Positions 61,077-64,000 of a DNA stretch of 64,000 nt are shown here, one piece after another; position 1 is the stretch's first letter; each line of letters opens with the position of its first letter. The translations under genes were made by a program, and so were the position numbers. This DNA comes from Cochleicola gelatinilyticus (lineage in GTDB: Bacteria; Bacteroidota; Bacteroidia; Flavobacteriales; Flavobacteriaceae), in contig NZ_LRXL01000026.1 of assembly GCF_001637325.1 (NCBI RefSeq), forward strand, positions 186,001 to 250,000. The letters are read 5' to 3'. The notes under the pieces were generated by a model. That model did no database searches, was not told where the DNA came from, and worked only from the letters and a program-made list of their open reading frames with translations.

Positions 61077-61565
61077 ATGAAATTTAAAAAACCTAGTGAA
61101 AAAACGGTAAAAAGAGCTGCCCTTCAATTTGCAGCATTCGAAGCCGGAAAACGTGCATCGAGAGGTGCAGCCGGTTTAACTCAAAGACAATTACCAACGA
61201 CAAAGCCCGAATATGTAAAGGGTGGTATCGCTTTATTGTCACTTGGACTAGCAGCAGCTTACACCGGTAAAAATAAAGATCTTGTTATTGCTGGTTGCGT
61301 TGGAATGGCAAGTGAACAAGCCGGAGATCTAATCGATACGTATGCAGCCGAAAACCTTTCAAGAAAGGCAGACGATGGAGCCGTAGAAAACTTCATTAAT
61401 GATGCTATGGGATTAAACGGCTGCGGATGCAACCAAACTCAATATCCAGCACAAGCACAGTTAAATGCTTCCTATGGTAGTAAAACCCTAGAAGCGGTGG
61501 TATGGAATGGAGCCACTAACGGTGAAGAAATTATCGATACTACTTACGAATTTGCCGGAGCCTAA
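61077..61565 (+). CDS. Ala/Gly-rich membrane-associated protein
   Basis: 162 residues. Basic N-terminus (KFKKPSEKTVKRAALQFAAFEAGKRASRG), two Ala/Gly-rich hydrophobic stretches (GIALLSLGLAAAYTG, LVIAGCVGMASE), a GCGC motif and an uncharged C-terminus. Small Ala-rich membrane proteins of this kind occur in lipid-containing virions, but homology is not established. Confidence 0.6.
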   Translation: MKFKKPSEKTVKRAALQFAAFEAGKRASRGAAGLTQRQLPTTKPEYVKGGIALLSLGLAAAYTGKNKDLVIAGCVGMASEQAGDLIDTYAAENLSRKADDGAVENFINDAMGLNGCGCNQTQYPAQAQLNASYGSKTLEAVVWNGATNGEEIIDTTYEFAGA

Positions 61566-61627
61566 CCGATAAAAAAGGGCAACAAACAATTTTTAATTAT
61601 TAATCAATTTTATCAAAAACAAAAAAG

Positions 61628-62233
61628 ATGAAAAATTTAGCAGGACACTTAGTTGTATGGGCATTTCTAACAACTATTTTAGTACCAATGAACGTGCTTT
61701 CGGCAAGTTTATCGAAAGAACTTAAAGAGAACCCGGAAAGTGTAACCGTACAACCTTATGAGTTATACGCTCGAGGTGATATTAGCGCAGCATCGGGAAT
61801 TTATGAATTCATAAATAACACCACCGATAAGGCGCAAGGTATTTCAAACATCGACAAAGGCCGATTAGCGAGCAATGAGGCTTTTATTTTTAATGGACTT
61901 TCCATTAGGTATTCTAAAGATGCCGTTAATAAGGTTGGCGATGTTGCCTACAATTCGGCACTTCCCAATGCACTTAGAAATGCAGAACTTGAAATCAGAC
62001 AAAATGGGCGTGTTGTACTTAATATGCCGGTTGCAAGTTTTCACAATAAAGATAGTGGAAGCACAGAACATGATAATTTTACTTTCGTAGGATCATTATT
62101 ATACATTACAGATGATACAGATTTTACCGTAAGTTTTAAGTTTCCAAGAGGGGTAGCCATGCCAGCTGGTGAAACCACAAACTATTCTTATGCAGAATTA
62201 AGAATGGCGGGCCACCGAACTATCAAAAAATAA
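61628..62233 (+). CDS. Exported or membrane-inserted beta-rich protein, capsid candidate
   Basis: 201 residues. Hydrophobic N-terminal segment (HLVVWAFLTTILVPMNVLSA), then a beta-rich domain without Cys (NEAFIFNGLSIRYSKD, NAELEIRQNGRVVLNMPVASF, DFTVSFKFPRGVAMPAGE). A strong terminator follows directly, as for highly expressed genes. A single-jelly-roll coat or spike protein is one reading; a secreted surface protein is the alternative. Confidence 0.6.
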   Translation: MKNLAGHLVVWAFLTTILVPMNVLSASLSKELKENPESVTVQPYELYARGDISAASGIYEFINNTTDKAQGISNIDKGRLASNEAFIFNGLSIRYSKDAVNKVGDVAYNSALPNALRNAELEIRQNGRVVLNMPVASFHNKDSGSTEHDNFTFVGSLLYITDDTDFTVSFKFPRGVAMPAGETTNYSYAELRMAGHRTIKK

Positions 62234-62255
62234 GTTGAGTTAGTTAGTTAAGTTG

Positions 62256-62294
62256 AAAAGCCTTGTCTTAAAATAGTTAGGCAAGGCTTTTTTT
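62256..62294 (+). terminator. Strong terminator
   Basis: AAAAGCCTTG (62256-62265) and CAAGGCTTTT (62282-62291), 10-bp perfect stem, then T-run. Lies between two genes of the same direction, so it probably attenuates rather than ends the transcript. Confidence 0.9.
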
Positions 62295-62312
62295 AATCCT
62301 TTATAAGAAAAC

Positions 62313-62714
62313 ATGAAAAATCCAAAACACGAACAGGCGATCGTTGCAATATTAGAAGGTGAACGAGTTGGGGAAGCCCGAATTTCAATTCCTTCACGAA
62401 AAGATGTGTTCGGTATTGCTACTAGAAATATTACCCCATTAGTAGAAGGAAATCACGGCGATGTATCTATACTAGATGGAGCAACCGAAATGATGCGGCC
62501 ACTTGATTTATCGATTACAGAAACTTCTACTAATAGTGGATTTAGCGATAAAGTAGTACCGGTAAAAATTACTAATCCTGGTGATATTACTGTACGCATT
62601 AGTGTAGGTGATGCAATCCCCCAAGGCGAAAAATTTAAAGCAAAAGTTATTTTGTTTTACGATGATGATGCTTATAGCAAAGAAAACTACAGCGCAACAA
62701 CAGATCACTGTTAA
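62313..62714 (+). CDS. Small beta-rich protein, possible virion component
   Basis: 133 residues, no signal peptide. Alternating beta pattern (EARISIPSRKDVFGIATRNI, KVVPVKITNPGDITVRISVGDAIPQGEKFKAKVILFYDDD), compatible with a single jelly roll. Family not recognised; position next to two other beta-rich proteins suggests a shared structure. Confidence 0.55.
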   Translation: MKNPKHEQAIVAILEGERVGEARISIPSRKDVFGIATRNITPLVEGNHGDVSILDGATEMMRPLDLSITETSTNSGFSDKVVPVKITNPGDITVRISVGDAIPQGEKFKAKVILFYDDDAYSKENYSATTDHC

Positions 62715-62724
62715 AAATTAAATT

Positions 62725-62997
62725 ATGGCATTCCCTACAGGCAAATTTAACACACGTTTTTTCACCGATAAGAATAACACTATCGAAATGAAAAAATGGG
62801 TTACTCCTACTCTAAACAATATTGGTACTACTTCTGTTTTTATTAACGATCAAGAAGTAGAACCAAAAGGGTTTTTTGAGTTTGGCCCCCAGGGAGTTGC
62901 TATTACAGGAAGTATCTCATTACGTTTCGAGGGCACCGGCAAAAGCCGTATTGCGATGAATTATGTAATGATCGATGAACCAAAAAAATGCAACTAA
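62725..62997 (+). CDS. Small beta-rich protein
   Basis: 90 residues (MAFPTGKFNTRFFTDKNNTI..., TLNNIGTTSVFINDQEVEPKGFFEFGPQG, SISLRFEGTGKSRIAMNYVMID). Resembles small beta-sandwich virion or spike subunits in pattern only. Ten bases after the previous gene. Confidence 0.55.
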   Translation: MAFPTGKFNTRFFTDKNNTIEMKKWVTPTLNNIGTTSVFINDQEVEPKGFFEFGPQGVAITGSISLRFEGTGKSRIAMNYVMIDEPKKCN

Positions 62998-63009
62998 TCC
63001 CCCCTAGTA

Positions 63010-63822
63010 ATGCAAAAAAAAGAACTTGAAAATTTAGCAATTGCCTTAAAAAACAACTCTTTACAGTTGTTTAGGGTAATGAATTGCGCTACAGAACAAT
63101 TTATCGACGGTTATATTTTTCAGAAAAATTTGGATGAAAAATATAATGGCGATATTTCCCAATACTTAAATTCCCTTAAAAGTCGTGGAATAAAAAAAGT
63201 ACAATTATTTCCGTACATCAAAAATGGCAGCGGTATTAAAAATCCTTCCCCGGTGATTACCGTTCTTTTAGAGGGTGCTGCAGCAACACCAAAACCAGCG
63301 TTACAAGACCCACAAACACCTTCAACGGGCCTTATGGCTTCGATGGGATTAAACGCAATGGATGTTTTTAGAGGACAAACCGCCATCGACGAAGTAAAGA
63401 AAAAGGATACAGAAATACAAGAGTTAAAAGCTGAAATAGAACGGCAAAAATCTAGTAAAAAGAAGTACCGGAAAATCTGTCAAGATTACGAAATTGAGAA
63501 AAAAACCCAACCGGGTGCTGCCGCTACCATGTTAAACGGTTTAGCTGAAAATCCATCGATAGCAATGGATTTAATAAATAAAGTACTAGCCGGAAGAAAT
63601 GGCGGGTTACAAGCTGCCAATCCAGCCCAAAATCAAAACACACAGCATTTATCACCAGTACAAAAAATATTAATTCAGTCTATAGAAACAGTACCGGATG
63701 AATATTGCGCGAAACTCATGGAAGTTTTAAAGTGGTATAATAATAATGAAACTTCAAAAATTGAAGTAGTAGAAAGTTTACTTTCCGAACCAATTTTAAA
63801 AAAAGTAGATCACAATGGCTAA
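63010..63822 (+). CDS. Coiled-coil protein
   Basis: 270 residues. N-terminal mixed domain (about 1-90), a Pro/Thr linker (93-108), a coiled coil (about 125-165, DEVKKKDTEIQELKAEIERQKSSKKKYRKICQDYEI) and a helical C-terminal domain with LSPVQKILIQSIETVPDEY. Might be a scaffold or assembly factor in the putative structural module; not recognised. Overlaps the next gene by eight bases. Confidence 0.6.
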   Translation: MQKKELENLAIALKNNSLQLFRVMNCATEQFIDGYIFQKNLDEKYNGDISQYLNSLKSRGIKKVQLFPYIKNGSGIKNPSPVITVLLEGAAATPKPALQDPQTPSTGLMASMGLNAMDVFRGQTAIDEVKKKDTEIQELKAEIERQKSSKKKYRKICQDYEIEKKTQPGAAATMLNGLAENPSIAMDLINKVLAGRNGGLQAANPAQNQNTQHLSPVQKILIQSIETVPDEYCAKLMEVLKWYNNNETSKIEVVESLLSEPILKKVDHNG

Positions 63823-63982
63823 GACACTAACTATTACTAGCGATAATGGAGCAATGGACGAAAGCAAGCGTTTTGAAGCATTAAAAGCGCTTCAAGAGAA
63901 TGCAAATACCCAAGAATTGCAAAAATTACAAAAAGCCCTTAAAGATCCTAAGTTAAGAAACCTTTTAAAATTTATCAATTAA
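63815..63982 (+). CDS. Small helical protein
   Basis: 55 residues (MAKTLTITSDNGAMDESKRF ... LKDPKLRNLLKFIN), acidic-basic helix. Starts inside the end of the coiled-coil gene and ends one base before the next ATG, so it fits the compact operon. Confidence 0.55.
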   Translation: MAKTLTITSDNGAMDESKRFEALKALQENANTQELQKLQKALKDPKLRNLLKFIN

Positions 63983-63983
63983 C

Positions 63984-64000
63984 ATGAAATCAATTGCCAA
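63984..64000 (+). CDS. Start of next gene (partial)
   Basis: ATG AAA TCA ATT GCC ... only five codons visible before the window ends. Placed one base after the previous stop, in line with the operon. Confidence 0.3.

Larger units (their letters stand above)
49079..64000. mobile_element. Integrated element, left end (possible tailless provirus)
   Basis: Starts at the truncated tRNA gene and continues to the window edge. It has a divergent repressor switch, a rightward array of small overlapping genes, a candidate replication protein, an HNH-like nuclease, a PP-loop protein and a DNA methyltransferase. A terminator and palindrome at 58.1-58.2 kb separate these from a second module of membrane-anchored and beta-rich proteins. 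The CAACCGG heptamer is strongly enriched. No integrase, terminase, portal, tail or conjugation gene is seen in this part; the integrase should be near the right end. It could be a tailless phage or an unusual integrative plasmid. Confidence 0.75.

Overview
The window is a chromosome segment of a marine-type flavobacterium (Bacteroidota, probably Flavobacteriaceae) with the left part of an integrated mobile element. The evidence for the host is a type IX secretion C-terminal sorting domain, GLPGLI-family proteins, HYC_CC_PP and DUF4230 proteins, a TPR/LuxR-type membrane regulator, TAnnTTTG-type promoters, and low G+C with few Shine-Dalgarno sequences.

Layout. 1-7.5 kb: end of an AraC-type regulator, a lactonase-like lipoprotein, a C1q-like surface protein, a T9SS-exported protein and a TPR-HTH regulator. 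7.6-25.1 kb: a long minus-strand phenylacetate block. It reads from the paaE side: tetR, then paaE, A, B, C, D, G, H, I, J, a MazEF-like toxin-antitoxin pair, paaZ with an extra C-terminal domain, a paaF-like hydratase, paaY, and finally E2 and fused E1 of a branched-chain-type 2-oxoacid dehydrogenase. PaaABCDE epoxidises phenylacetyl-CoA, PaaG and PaaZ isomerise and open the ring, and PaaJ/F/H complete beta-oxidation. No phenylacetyl-CoA ligase (paaK) is visible, so the dehydrogenase may supply phenylacetyl-CoA from phenylpyruvate (inference). 25-38 kb: aromatic amino acid hydroxylase, rhodanese, small nuclease, DUF4230 protein, an outer-membrane barrel with three GLPGLI paralogues, deoxynucleoside kinase and polyphosphate kinase. 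38-49 kb: copper efflux and resistance operon (HYC_CC_PP protein, CusA, CusC, CopA, DUF305 protein, CusB).

At 49.1 kb the 3' half of a tRNA-Met(CAT) gene abuts foreign DNA that runs past the window end. This element has a repressor-type divergent switch, a candidate replication protein, an HNH-like nuclease, a PP-loop PAPS-reductase-like protein and a C5-cytosine methyltransferase. After a strong terminator and a 17-bp palindrome comes a second module: a transglutaminase-like protein with a C-terminal membrane anchor, another C-terminally anchored protein, and several small membrane or beta-rich proteins that could be virion components. No portal, large terminase, tail or conjugation gene is recognisable in these 15 kb, so the best reading is an unclassified, possibly tailless provirus. 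The element is also saturated with the heptamer CAACCGG (23 by eye, against 5 in the other 49 kb).

The chromosome carries several dispersed intergenic repeats. One family has three copies with a covarying closing stem; another is an ~80-bp MITE-like palindrome.
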